Assembly: GCF_012912105.1 (NCBI RefSeq)
Contig: NZ_QMEA01000007.1
Span: 1-64,000, forward strand
Length of the DNA: 64,000 bases
Source: Brasilonema sp. UFV-L1
GTDB taxonomy: Bacteria > Cyanobacteriota > Cyanobacteriia > Cyanobacteriales > Nostocaceae
Reading direction: 5' to 3'
Shown here: positions 1-9,157 of the stretch, piece after piece
Numbering within the stretch: position 1 is the first letter of the stretch
How the letters are laid out: the number at the start of each line of letters is the position of its first letter
Notes under the pieces: generated by a model
Databases searched by the model: none
Seen by the model: the letters and a program-made list of their open reading frames with translations, nothing else
Told to the model about the DNA's origin: nothing
Translations under genes and position numbers: made by a program

Positions 1-516
1 GGTGGCAAGGAAATGGATAGTTTTTCGACATTCATATTCCTACCAATTAGTAGTAAAAATTATTCATACTAATATGGTAGTTTAATCTCAAACCCCAGAA
101 GCGCGATACGCACAAGCTAAAGCCTCTGGCTTATCGCCTGAGTATGATTCCTGCGTGCGTTAAGCGTAGCTGCGCCTCCGGCAATCGCCCTTTAGGCAGC
201 TCAACTTGAGAGCATCGCGTCACCCCCCTCTGGGGCATCACTAATCAAAAAGCCTCCCCTGTCCCCCCTTGCCAAGGGGGGATAAAAGGGGGGTGGGAGG
301 TTTGGAGGGGTAAGTAATCTCTGGGAAGTCGAAAACACCTCAACTCAATTAAACTCGTAAAAACCATAATTAAACCCCTCTGTGCCTATGCCTATGGCTA
401 ACGCCACGGCTATCGCCGAACGGCACGCACTCGCGTTCGGCATCTCTCCCCTTATTAAGGGGAGAGAGAATAAGGGGACAGAGTAAGAGGAACTTGATAG
501 AAAAACTTTTTTAAGT
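1..516. repeat. Intergenic region with palindromic repeats
   Basis: No convincing gene. Around 100-230 lies a GC-rich dispersed repeat with the TTAAGCGTAGCTGCGCCTCCGG-type motif. At 250-310 there is a C-run/G-run inverted repeat, and at 440-480 another hairpin-like stretch. Similar elements recur at 40.5 and 59.4 kb. These look like interspersed palindromic repeats of cyanobacteria, not coding sequence. Confidence 0.6.
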
Positions 517-894
517 ATGACTCAACTTTATAATAGAGCTTCGGAAAAAGAGAAGCGACAAAACCTTCGCAATAACATGACAAAAGCAGAAAAAATGCTT
601 TGGGATAAAATTAAGGGCAAGCAAATCGAATCTTGTAAGTTTCGCAGACAATACAGTGTAGCTCAATTTATCATTGACTTTTACTGCCCTGAATTGAAGC
701 TAGCGATTGAAATTGATGGCGAAAGCCACTTTCAAGAAGATGCTGTTAAATATGATAAAGAAAGACAAATTTTTATTGAGTCAGCAGGGATTATATTTTT
801 GAGATTTACTAATAACGAAGTGTTTGAAAATTTAAATAGTATTTTGGAAATAATTACGGAGAAAATAAGAGAATTAAGAGCTACCTCAATTTAA
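517..894 (+). CDS. DUF559 domain protein (Vsr/PD-(D/E)XK-like nuclease)
   Basis: A 125-aa protein of the DUF559 family, related in fold to very-short-patch-repair endonucleases. The N-terminal motif TKAEKMLWDKIK, the KFRRQ segment and the core IIDFYCPELKLAIEIDG (about residues 53-69) are diagnostic. Asp in IIDF and Glu/Asp in AIEIDG are the probable metal-binding residues. Length is normal for the family. The gene stands alone between repeat-rich spacers, so context says nothing about its partner. DNA cleavage is inferred from the fold; the biological role of DUF559 proteins is mostly unknown. The ATG start is preceded by a purine-rich AAGAGGAA about 25 bases upstream, so the start is not firmly fixed by a ribosome site. 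Confidence 0.85.
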   Translation: MTQLYNRASEKEKRQNLRNNMTKAEKMLWDKIKGKQIESCKFRRQYSVAQFIIDFYCPELKLAIEIDGESHFQEDAVKYDKERQIFIESAGIIFLRFTNNEVFENLNSILEIITEKIRELRATSI

Positions 895-914
895 AAGCCC
901 ATCATATATTATCG

Positions 915-1212
915 CAGTCCTGGGGTGACCCCACCCCGGTTTTGTCTAACGCCAAAACCTCCCCTCCCCTTACTAAGGGGAGGGGACGTGAAGCGTAGCT
1001 TTACGGGGGTGGGGTCAAATCAACACCGAATAAAGCTTTGAAGGGAATTGTTGACACCTATAGCCAGTCCTGGGGTAACCCCACCCCGGTTTTGTCTTGC
1101 GCCAAAACCGCCCCTCCCCTTAGTAAGGGGAGGGGACGTGAAGCGTAGCTTAACGGGGGTGGGGTGAAATCAACACCGAATAAACTTTTGAACGTGATTG
1201 TTGACACCTATG
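915..1212. repeat. Two tandem copies of a 150-bp repeat
   Basis: The block starting CAGTCCTGGGGT at 915 repeats at 1065 with a period of 150 bases and only scattered substitutions. Each unit contains a C-run/G-run hairpin (CCCCTCCCCTTA...TAAGGGGAGGGG), the GTGAAGCGTAGCTT motif and the end TTGTTGACACCTAT. It fills the spacer between the DUF559 gene and the 3' end of the WD40 gene. Confidence 0.85.
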
Positions 1213-1227
1213 GGTGGAGTCACCCCA

Positions 1228-4200
1228 CTAGCGCCTCGCCCGACACACCCACAACTTCTCCCGCGCCTCAGGATGGGTGACAAAGTAATCCTGCAGCCAG
1301 TCGCAACCCCGCGCTAGCAACTCATCCAACCCGCTAACCCGCCACACCTTGATCCGCCATACCTTGATCAGCCAGCGTTGGATAATGTTATCAGCAGATA
1401 CAGTGACAATGCGCTGACTATCCGGACTAAATGTTGCACTGATGATCCATTCGTGATGCCCTTTAAGGTCAGCCAGTAAGTTGCCTTTTGTGTCCCATAC
1501 GTTGGCAGTGCGGTCACTTGATGTAGTAACGATACGCTGCCCATCCGGGCTAAATGCTGCGCTGATGACCTCGTCCTGATGCCCTTTGAGGTCAGCAAGC
1601 AGCTTTCCAGAGCTATCCCACACCTTGGCTGTATCGTCACTTGATGTAGTGACAATGCGCTGCCCATCCGGGCTAAATGCTGCACTGTTGACCCATTCCT
1701 GATGTCCTTTGAGCTCAGTCAGTAAGTTACCTTTTGTGTCCCATACCTTGGCTGTGTTGTTATTGGATGCAGTGACAATGTGTTGATCATTCGCACTCAA
1801 GACCTTGTCCTGATGCCCTTTGAAGTCAGCAAGCAAGTTACCTTTGATGTCCCACACCTTCGCATCGTTTTCAGATGTAGTGACAATGCGTTGCCCATCC
1901 GGGCTAAATGCTGCACTGTTGACCGATTTCTGATGCCCTTTGAGGTCAGCAAGCAGCTTTCCAGAGGTATCCCACACTTTGGCTGTGTTGTCATCGGATG
2001 TAGTGACAATGCGCTGCCCATCCGGGCTAAATGCTGCACCTTTGACCCATTTCTGATGCCCTTTGAGGTCAGCAAGCAGTTTACCAGAGGTATCCCACAC
2101 TTTGGCTGTATCATCAATGGATGTAGTGACAATGCGTTGCCCATCCGGGCTAAATGCTGCACTGTTGACCGATTTCTGATGCCCTTTGAGGTCAGCAAGT
2201 AGCTTTCCAGAACTATCCCACACCTTGGCTGTACCGTCCCTAGATGTAGTGACAATGCGCTGACCATCCGGGCTAAATACTGCACTTTTGACCTCGCCCT
2301 GATGCTCTTTGAGGTCAATAAACAGCTTTCCAGAGATATCCCATACCTTGGCAGTACGGTCCCAAGATGCAGTCACAATGCGTTGACCATCTGGGCTAAA
2401 TGCTGCGCTTAAGACCACACCCTGATGCCCTTTGAGGTCAGCAAGCAACTTTCCAGAACTATTCCACACTTTGGCTGTGCCGCCACCTAATGTAGTGACA
2501 ATGTGCTGACCATCTGGGCTGAATGCAGCACTTCTGAGCGATTCAGAACGCCCTTGGAGGTTAACAAGCAGCTTTCCAGAGGTATCCCACACCTTGGCTG
2601 TCCCGTCATCGGATGCAGTGACAATGCGCTGACCATCCGGGCTAAATGCTGCACTTGTGACTGTCTTTTGATGCTCTTTGAGGTCAGCTAGTAAGTTACC
2701 TTTTGTGTCCCACACCTTGGCTGTGCTGTCATGAGATGCAGTGACAATACGCTGTCCATCTGGGCTAAATGCTGCGCTTGTGAGCTGGCTCTGATGCCCT
2801 TTGAGGTCAGCCAGCAAATTGCCTTTGGTATCCCATACCTTGGCTGTGCGGTCATATGATGCGGTGACGATGCGCTGACCATCCGGGCTAAATACTGCAC
2901 TCTTGACCGATTTCTGATGCCCTATGAGGTCAGCAAGCAGCTTTCCAGTAGTATCCCACACCTTGGCTGTGTGGTCATTGGATGCAGTGACAATGCGCTG
3001 ACCATCTCGGCTAAATGCTGCACTCCAAACCCATTCCCGATGCCCTTTGAGGTCAGCCAGCAAGTTACCTTTTATGTCCCATACCTTGGCTGTGCTGTCA
3101 CCGGATGCAGTGACAATGCGCTGACCATCCGGGCTAAATGTTGCACTTGTGACCCGGCTCTGATGCCCTTTGAGGTCAGCAAGCAGCTTTCCAGAAGTAT
3201 CCCACACCTTAGCTGTCTTGTCATGAGATGCAGTGACAATGCGCCGACCATCCGGGCTAAATACTGCACTTGTGACCTGGTTTTGATGCCCTGTCAGTTG
3301 ATTGCGTTCGTAGATATTATCAACAATTGTTTGTAAAGCGAGGATGGGGCTGGTGGCAGGATATTTTTCTAAGGGGCGTCCATCCTTTACCAGTTCTTTC
3401 AACCTTTGTCCGCTATTCATCGCCACCAGTAATGCTTCTATTTTTTGACGTTGTCTCTCAAACTCTCCTAAAACTGCAACTCCTTCTCGTTCTAACTCTG
3501 TTCCTTGCTGTGCTTCTTTCTGCGCTTGCTGTGCTTGCTTTAGAGTTATTTGCGCCTGTTTAACTTCATCTTGAGCTTTTTTCGCTCGTGCTTGCGCCTC
3601 ACCTGCTTGTTTACTCGCCGAACTCACTTTTTGTTGTGCTTCTTGAGTCTTTTGCGCTGCATCTTGCTGAACTAGCTGTAAGTTTTGCTGGGCGTTAGCT
3701 AATTCTTGTGCTGTCTGTTGGACTTTTTGTTCTGTCTGTTGTTGTCTTGCTTCTGCTTTTTGCTGATTATTCTGCGCTAGCTGCTGTTGTTGCTTGGCGG
3801 TTACTGCTTGTTGTTGTGCTAATGCTGCTTGTTTTTTGGCAGTGCTTGTTTCCTGATTTGCTTTTGTAATTCCTTGTTTTGCTTTATTTAATTCTGATAA
3901 AGCTACATCTTTTTGTTTATTCGCATCCTCCCGTTGTTGAACTGCGCTATTGCGTTCTGATACAGCAGAATTTCGTTGTGATTGGGCTGTCATCCTTTGT
4001 TGATTAGCCATACTAGCTGCTATGACCGCGATAATTGCCCCAACTATCGACACAGCTAAAATAGTCCCACCAATGCGAAGCTGCTTCTGTGTTTTTCTTT
4101 GCGCCTGGGCAAGTTCAAACTGTTGACTAGCAGAAATAAATTGATAATCCTGATTGCTTAAACTTCTACCTTCGGCCCATGTCAAAGCATCGCGTAAGTT

Positions 4201-5397
4201 TTGCCCGTGTAATAAATATGCAGAATCCTGATTGGATTTCAACCAAGCATCAAAAACTGTAGCATAGAATTCTGGACGGAGATTTCTTAGCTCTTGATTA
4301 ACCCAATTGGAATTAAAAATTGACTTATAAATGCGGTTATAAACATTTAAATGTCCCTGCTGTTCCACCACTAATCCTGATAACCGCAAATCCATTTGTT
4401 CTGGAGTATCAGCCGCGCTGACCTCTTGATGTTGTAGAATTTGCTGATAGATTGCTAACAACCGACCACTACGCTGTCCGCCTCCTCGTAAAATCCGGTC
4501 ACGAATTGTTTTTAAATGCTCTGGTTCATCCTGAGATTCCCAATTAGAAATGACTCTAGTTTGCACCAACTCCTCAACCCACTCAGCAACCCTATTCTCT
4601 GGAATAGCAGCATCAGCATCAAGAATCATTTGGCAAAGTTTTTGAGTCAGAAAAGGTTGCCCTCCTGTCCAATCCAAAATTGCTGTTATAGCTGCCTTTG
4701 GATTATTCGTTTTCACCGCCAAACCGCCCGCTAACGGTTTAGCTTCTTGTAACTGAAAACCAGTTAATTTAATCGCTCTACCAATATTAAAAGGAGTGCG
4801 TCGTTTATCTTGAATTAAATCCCCAGGAGTTGCAACTCCAAGCAGCGCAAAAGTGAGCCGTTGATAATCTGGTTTTGTCGCTCGATTGTTATAGCATTCA
4901 CGAATCAAAGCAAAAAAATCATCAATTTCAAATTTGAGACTCAAAACACTGTCGATTTCATCAACAAAAATCACAATATTTTGAGAAACCAACTGCAAGA
5001 AAACAGTTTCAAGAAACTTGCTCAATCGGTTAACTGGAGACAGCAAACCTTCCCTTAACCACCAAGTATTTAAATCAAAATTTTCATAAAGTTCCAGACT
5101 ATTGACAATACTATTAATTATCCCCGCATACCATTGTTCGGAAGTGAGATCCGCAGTACCAATGCTGGTAATATCAATATCAACACAGGCAAAACCCTCT
5201 GCCTGCAACCGTTGCATCGTTCGTACCTTCAAGCTAGATTTGCCCATTTGCCGGGAGTTGAGGACATAGCAGAATTCTCCTGCCTTCAGGGCTGTGTAGA
5301 GGTCAAAGTCTGCCTGTCGCTGGACATAAGTGGGAGCATCATTTGGCAGACTGCCCCCAACTTTATACTGAAAGGATGGGTAGGGTGCTATACTCAT
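1228..5397 (-). CDS. AAA-like ATPase / WD40 repeat membrane protein (1389 aa)
   Basis: A giant signalling-type protein. Residues about 1-360 form an AAA-like (AAA_35) ATPase with Walker A SRQMGKSS and Walker B-like [10 protein letters not shown] single membrane segment lies near 445-465 ([19 protein letters not shown]). A long Gln/Lys/Ala-rich coiled coil follows (about 475-640), then 16 WD40 repeats of about 41 aa (about 700-1345) and a short C-terminal tail ending in [13 protein letters not shown]. The repeats are nearly identical ([15 protein letters not shown]), also at DNA level. Repeat 13 lacks the AFSPDG segment and repeat 7 is degenerate. The family is common in filamentous cyanobacteria and is thought to sense or scaffold, but no ligand is known. 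The ATG overlaps the stop of the preceding decayed ORF (TGATG), which suggests a former operon with the kinase-AAA gene upstream. Confidence 0.9.
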   Translation of the reverse strand: MSIAPYPSFQYKVGGSLPNDAPTYVQRQADFDLYTALKAGEFCYVLNSRQMGKSSLKVRTMQRLQAEGFACVDIDITSIGTADLTSEQWYAGIINSIVNSLELYENFDLNTWWLREGLLSPVNRLSKFLETVFLQLVSQNIVIFVDEIDSVLSLKFEIDDFFALIRECYNNRATKPDYQRLTFALLGVATPGDLIQDKRRTPFNIGRAIKLTGFQLQEAKPLAGGLAVKTNNPKAAITAILDWTGGQPFLTQKLCQMILDADAAIPENRVAEWVEELVQTRVISNWESQDEPEHLKTIRDRILRGGGQRSGRLLAIYQQILQHQEVSAADTPEQMDLRLSGLVVEQQGHLNVYNRIYKSIFNSNWVNQELRNLRPEFYATVFDAWLKSNQDSAYLLHGQNLRDALTWAEGRSLSNQDYQFISASQQFELAQAQRKTQKQLRIGGTILAVSIVGAIIAVIAASMANQQRMTAQSQRNSAVSERNSAVQQREDANKQKDVALSELNKAKQGITKANQETSTAKKQAALAQQQAVTAKQQQQLAQNNQQKAEARQQQTEQKVQQTAQELANAQQNLQLVQQDAAQKTQEAQQKVSSASKQAGEAQARAKKAQDEVKQAQITLKQAQQAQKEAQQGTELEREGVAVLGEFERQRQKIEALLVAMNSGQRLKELVKDGRPLEKYPATSPILALQTIVDNIYERNQLTGHQNQVTSAVFSPDGRRIVTASHDKTAKVWDTSGKLLADLKGHQSRVTSATFSPDGQRIVTASGDSTAKVWDIKGNLLADLKGHREWVWSAAFSRDGQRIVTASNDHTAKVWDTTGKLLADLIGHQKSVKSAVFSPDGQRIVTASYDRTAKVWDTKGNLLADLKGHQSQLTSAAFSPDGQRIVTASHDSTAKVWDTKGNLLADLKEHQKTVTSAAFSPDGQRIVTASDDGTAKVWDTSGKLLVNLQGRSESLRSAAFSPDGQHIVTTLGGGTAKVWNSSGKLLADLKGHQGVVLSAAFSPDGQRIVTASWDRTAKVWDISGKLFIDLKEHQGEVKSAVFSPDGQRIVTTSRDGTAKVWDSSGKLLADLKGHQKSVNSAAFSPDGQRIVTTSIDDTAKVWDTSGKLLADLKGHQKWVKGAAFSPDGQRIVTTSDDNTAKVWDTSGKLLADLKGHQKSVNSAAFSPDGQRIVTTSENDAKVWDIKGNLLADFKGHQDKVLSANDQHIVTASNNNTAKVWDTKGNLLTELKGHQEWVNSAAFSPDGQRIVTTSSDDTAKVWDSSGKLLADLKGHQDEVISAAFSPDGQRIVTTSSDRTANVWDTKGNLLADLKGHHEWIISATFSPDSQRIVTVSADNIIQRWLIKVWRIKVWRVSGLDELLARGCDWLQDYFVTHPEAREKLWVCRARR

Positions 5398-5555
5398 CAG
5401 TTGACTCCTAGACGTTCGCGGAAATACAAGCGATATAAGTCACACAAAGGCGTGACATCATTACCTTGAAACTTCACTAACCCCATACTGCGTAACTTAA
5501 AGGCCAAACCTGTTTCTACCCGTACTGGCTGAGTCGCAGTAACAACTTGTTTGAT
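5397..5555 (-). pseudogene. Duplicated C-terminal remnant of the kinase-AAA protein
   Basis: Translation of this stretch gives about 52 residues (IKQVV to RLGVN) almost identical to the last 53 residues of the intact kinase-AAA gene at 6092-8170 (for example ETGLAFKLRSMGLVKFQGND in both). Upstream homology ends abruptly at a palindromic repeat, and the open frame further upstream is only read-through of repeats. Its TGA overlaps the ATG of the WD40 gene. I infer a partial duplication or a recombination scar between AAA-like genes. Confidence 0.8.
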
Positions 5556-6090
5556 GCCGCTAGAGGAGGCAGAGCCTCCCGATAGTGCATTCCCAGCCAG
5601 AGACTGTGAACGAGAAAAAAACATTTCCTTGTTCCCAGGTTCTACCTGGGAATACAGACAAAGCGGCTCTGCCGCTAGAGGAGGCAGCAGCCCTCCTGAT
5701 AGTGCATTCCCAGCCAGAGACTGGGAACGAGAAAAACGAGAAAAGCTTAAAGAGCTAACCAACAATATCTTCTTTTTTATAGGGGTCAGACTCATCAAAT
5801 TATGCACTTAGGGGATTCCTTGTTTCGGTGGTCTAAGCAGGAAATACAGACAAAGCGGCTAGAGGAGGCAGAGCCTCCTGATAGTGCATTCCCAGCCAGA
5901 GACTGGGAACGAGAAAAAATCTTTCCCTCTCCTTAATAAGGAGAGGGATGCCCGACAGGGCAGGGTGAGGTTTAAGTCATGAATGCAACGCACGTATTAA
6001 TTTTCTTTTCCTTGCTGCTAGAGGAGGCAGAGCCTCCTAATAGTGCATTCCCAGGTAGAACCTGGGAACGAGAAATAACGAGAAATAGAA
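5556..6090. repeat. Four copies of a palindromic dispersed repeat
   Basis: Copies lie near 5561-5620, 5631-5745, 5840-5920 and 6015-6087. The core reads GAGGAGGCAGAGCCTCC, then ATAGTGCATTCCCAG, then a hairpin of the TTCCCAG...CTGGGAA type, then CGAGAAA. Copy two is preceded by an extra CCAGGTTCTACCTGG hairpin. Nothing coding is visible. The repeats separate the intact kinase gene from its duplicated C-terminal fragment and could have mediated the rearrangement. Confidence 0.8.
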
Positions 6091-6091
6091 C

Positions 6092-8170
6092 TCATGAATT
6101 CACCCCCAAATGCTCCCGAAAATATAACCGATATAAATCACACAAAGGCATAACATCATTACCTTGAAACTTGACTAACCCCATACTGCGTAACTTAAAT
6201 GCCAAACCTGTTTCTACCCGTACTGGATGAGTCACAGAAACAACTTGTTTGATAGCAGCAACTAACTTGCCATCCTCTTGTAAATTCCTTAAATGCCTAC
6301 GTAAATGATCACTGTAAAAACCTTCTTCTGTTGGTGCAATTTGTAATAATCGCGATAAGCTAATTCTGCCACGAGTAATTTCATAAAGTGCTTTCCTAAC
6401 TAGATAGGGATGTCCTCCTACCATTGTCATGAATCGCTTCAATTCTTCCTCAGTCCAATTCAAATTGTGTCGTTGCACTAAATCCTGCACTTGTGAGGAA
6501 TTGAACTCAGGTAATTCAATTGGCAATCCCACATTAAACGGTGATTGATTAATGTTTAAAGGAATATAAACTTCCTTGGAATGAACAATCACCAAGCGTA
6601 GTTTTTTCCAAATTTCTTTATTCTTTGACGTTTCATGCCAAGCTCGTAGTAAGGCAAAAAATTCTGAGGCGACTTGCGGATATTGAAAAACTTGATCCAC
6701 CTCATCTAAACCCAAAACGATTGGGCTATGAATTTCTGACAGCAAGTATCTTTGAAAGTAGTTTGTACACTTATCCTTACTACCCAAAACACCTTGCCAA
6801 TATTCACTTAGCTTATTTTTAAGATTCAACTCTTGAGCAATGCTGCCACAAAACCACTGCAAGAATTTATCCAGATTGGTGAAAAACTCTGCATCTGCTG
6901 CTTGAAAGTTCAAGTATGCAGTTTGACAACCATGTTGCTTCCCATGATGAAGAACACGTGTCAAAAGTGAAGTCTTACCCATTTGCCGGGGTGCTTTAAT
7001 CCGAATCAGCGCTCCTGGTTGTAAAATTGTTTTGTAACAATCAGCTTCTATGGGTGGACGTTCTACATAAAAGGCAGATTGCAAGCTCACTTGTCCTTCT
7101 GGTTGTTCAAAACTCCCAGAAGTAGAAGCTGTTTGGGGAGCAATGATTGTTGATGCTTGAGGATTCTGAGGGGTACTTTCACCAAAAAACTGCCTAAAGA
7201 ATTGCAAAATCTTTTGAACAATAGAAGTTTCAGCAACTAACTGGGAAGAATTTTGGGAAACGAAAGCAGCTGGTTGTGAAGGATGAACAACTTTTGGCGC
7301 TAAGTTGAGAGTTTGAGCTTGAGAGATACTTATATATTGCTGCAAAGCTTTCAAGGCAACAGTAGCATCTTGGTAACGCTGACGATAGTCATAGCGCACC
7401 ATCATATCTAAAATTTCCGTAAAACCTGGGTTGATATTGGCGCACTTACTGAATAAAGCACAACACAATTCCTCATTGTGGGGATCTTGCGGTAGCTTTA
7501 GCGGTTCTAATCCAGTCAACGCACCAAAAGCAATGATTCCAACTGCATAGATATCGCTACTGAACTTGGGACGAAAAGCTTGTTGTTCGCTAGGCATATA
7601 GCCTGGAGTACCAATTGCTACTGTCAGACTATTTTCACCTTGAGCATTGACTTTCAAAGCACTGACTTCCTTTACTGCGCCAAAGTCAATCAGCACTATT
7701 TTCCCATCTTTTCGTCGCCGCATTAAATTTTGTGGTTTAATATCTCGGTGAATGACGTTTTGTTGATGAACAAATGCCAAAACTTCTAAGATGTCCTTCA
7801 AAAGTTTAAACACGACTTGCTCACTTTTAGGAGAACCTGGAATAATTTCTTTTCTTAAATCATGCCCTTCAACGAATTCCTGAACTAAGTAAAATTCCCC
7901 GTTTTCTTCAAAGTGGGCGAACAATTTGGGAATTTGGTTGTGTGCATTACCTAACCGATATAGAGTTTGTGCTTCTGTCTCAAATAACCTTGTGGCGATC
8001 GCCAAAACAGCAGGACTTGGATCTTTTGGTTTAAGATGTTTGACAACACACACAGGTTGTCCCGGTAAATCTAAATCACGAGCCAAGTAAGTATCGCCAA
8101 AACCCCCACCTCCTAGATACTGAAAAATTTTGTATCGTTCACGGAGTGTTACGCCAATTAGATGACTCAT
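6092..8170 (-). CDS. Ser/Thr protein kinase with C-terminal AAA-like domain
   Basis: A 692-aa fusion. The N-terminal Hanks-type kinase (about 10-275) has the glycine loop GGGGFGDTYLA, the ATP lysine in CVVKHLK, catalytic VIHRDIKPQN and metal-binding LIDFGAVKE. After a low-complexity linker (about 285-365) comes an AAA-like domain (about 370-640) with Walker A PRQMGKTSLL and Walker B IVLGLDEVDQV. No membrane segment is obvious, so it is probably cytosolic. The AAA part resembles the N-terminus of the downstream WD40 protein on the same strand, and the pair may once have been co-transcribed. Substrates are unknown. The start ATG is preceded by GGAGACGTAAA, a good ribosome site. Confidence 0.9.
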   Translation of the reverse strand: MSHLIGVTLRERYKIFQYLGGGGFGDTYLARDLDLPGQPVCVVKHLKPKDPSPAVLAIATRLFETEAQTLYRLGNAHNQIPKLFAHFEENGEFYLVQEFVEGHDLRKEIIPGSPKSEQVVFKLLKDILEVLAFVHQQNVIHRDIKPQNLMRRRKDGKIVLIDFGAVKEVSALKVNAQGENSLTVAIGTPGYMPSEQQAFRPKFSSDIYAVGIIAFGALTGLEPLKLPQDPHNEELCCALFSKCANINPGFTEILDMMVRYDYRQRYQDATVALKALQQYISISQAQTLNLAPKVVHPSQPAAFVSQNSSQLVAETSIVQKILQFFRQFFGESTPQNPQASTIIAPQTASTSGSFEQPEGQVSLQSAFYVERPPIEADCYKTILQPGALIRIKAPRQMGKTSLLTRVLHHGKQHGCQTAYLNFQAADAEFFTNLDKFLQWFCGSIAQELNLKNKLSEYWQGVLGSKDKCTNYFQRYLLSEIHSPIVLGLDEVDQVFQYPQVASEFFALLRAWHETSKNKEIWKKLRLVIVHSKEVYIPLNINQSPFNVGLPIELPEFNSSQVQDLVQRHNLNWTEEELKRFMTMVGGHPYLVRKALYEITRGRISLSRLLQIAPTEEGFYSDHLRRHLRNLQEDGKLVAAIKQVVSVTHPVRVETGLAFKLRSMGLVKFQGNDVMPLCDLYRLYFREHLGVNS

Positions 8171-8686
8171 TTTACGTCTCCTATCTTTTTGACTGATAAC
8201 TGATCAAAGAGATACAAAGCAATACAAAAATAAAATTAGTATAAAAATTTTACTTTTTTTCATCTTTTTGCTATACAGTTCGCAATTTTACCCGCACTAA
8301 TGAAAAATATCTCAATATGTACTTGGGAAGAAAAACTTTTCTTGTAACTCTTGTCACAAGTCATAACGTTGAGCTTGTAGCCAAAACAAACAGTAGCTGA
8401 TTTTCCAACCATTCTGACAACAATTACCATGTTGTTGCGAAATCTGTCATCGTGTATTTACTGGTGAAAAGAGATATATAATTGTCAATACATGTTTATC
8501 TACGACTTCTTAATGTAATTTTTTTAACATTCCATGTCTTGATTTTTGTTTGTGTGTTATTTCTTCAATCAGGGGAAAATCCCAGGAACCTTGCCATGAA
8601 AAAGATTTCTTCCCTTCTGAATCAGGAGTTGCTGAGTTATATTCTCAAGACAGGTTTTTGCAAAAACTCTATTTTATGAACCAACT
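8171..8686. other. Intergenic spacer, no gene recognised
   Basis: An AT-rich region between the divergent kinase-AAA and TPR genes. A frame open from 8482 to 8679 has a weak start and no recognisable domain, so it is not called. The spacer probably holds both divergent promoters, but I cannot assign boxes with confidence. Confidence 0.4.
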
Positions 8687-9154
8687 ATGTTTGACAACTT
8701 TCAACCAAGTTATATTGTTGCCATAACTGCTGTCATTTCTAGTATTGCACTCCTGGGTTATTTCTCTTGGAAAACTTTAATAACCTCAAATGTTTTCCAA
8801 AAAGGAATTAATTTTTATAAACAAGAAGATTTTAAAGGTGCAGAAGTTGCTTTTCGTCGAGTTATTGCTTTAAACTCTACTAATGATGTTGTTCACTTAC
8901 TCCTAGGAGATACTTTAATACAGCTAGGGAAATTAGAAGAAGCAATCCAACAATTTCAAGAAGTCATTGACCGCGCTCCCAAAAAAATTGATGCTTATTT
9001 GCGTCTATCGAATGCTTTCATGCGACAAGAAAAAAAAGAGGAGGCAATAACGACTCTGCAAAAAGCTAGAGATTTATGTCAAGCACAACGTCAACCAGAA
9101 AAAGCAGAACAAATTAATCGGATTCTTCAGAAAATTAGTAAAAATGATTCGTAA
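8687..9154 (+). CDS. Membrane-anchored TPR protein
   Basis: A 155-aa protein with an N-terminal hydrophobic anchor (about residues 9-26) followed by about three tetratricopeptide repeats (about 37-140), seen in the spacing of G, A and Y in motifs such as YKQEDFKGAEVAFRRVIAL and LGKLEEAIQQFQEVID. TPRs mediate protein-protein contacts; no specific partner is visible. The gene ends three bases before the cobA-hemD start, so the two are probably one transcript, which suggests a supporting role near tetrapyrrole synthesis, although such pairings may be only positional. Confidence 0.8.
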   Translation: MFDNFQPSYIVAITAVISSIALLGYFSWKTLITSNVFQKGINFYKQEDFKGAEVAFRRVIALNSTNDVVHLLLGDTLIQLGKLEEAIQQFQEVIDRAPKKIDAYLRLSNAFMRQEKKEEAITTLQKARDLCQAQRQPEKAEQINRILQKISKNDS

Positions 9155-9157
9155 CTC

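Noticed and set aside
1368-3336. Several medium-size open frames on both strands inside the WD40 region
   Set aside because: They are repeats of the 123-base WD40 unit read in other frames; the products show the same shifted repeat and no family resemblance.
5551-6167. Plus-strand frames of 86 and 62 aa
   Set aside because: They translate the palindromic repeats and the antisense of the kinase 3' end; no ribosome site and no domain.
8482-8679. 65-aa frame before the TPR gene
   Set aside because: Weak start, no recognisable domain and hydrophobic composition expected from T-rich DNA.
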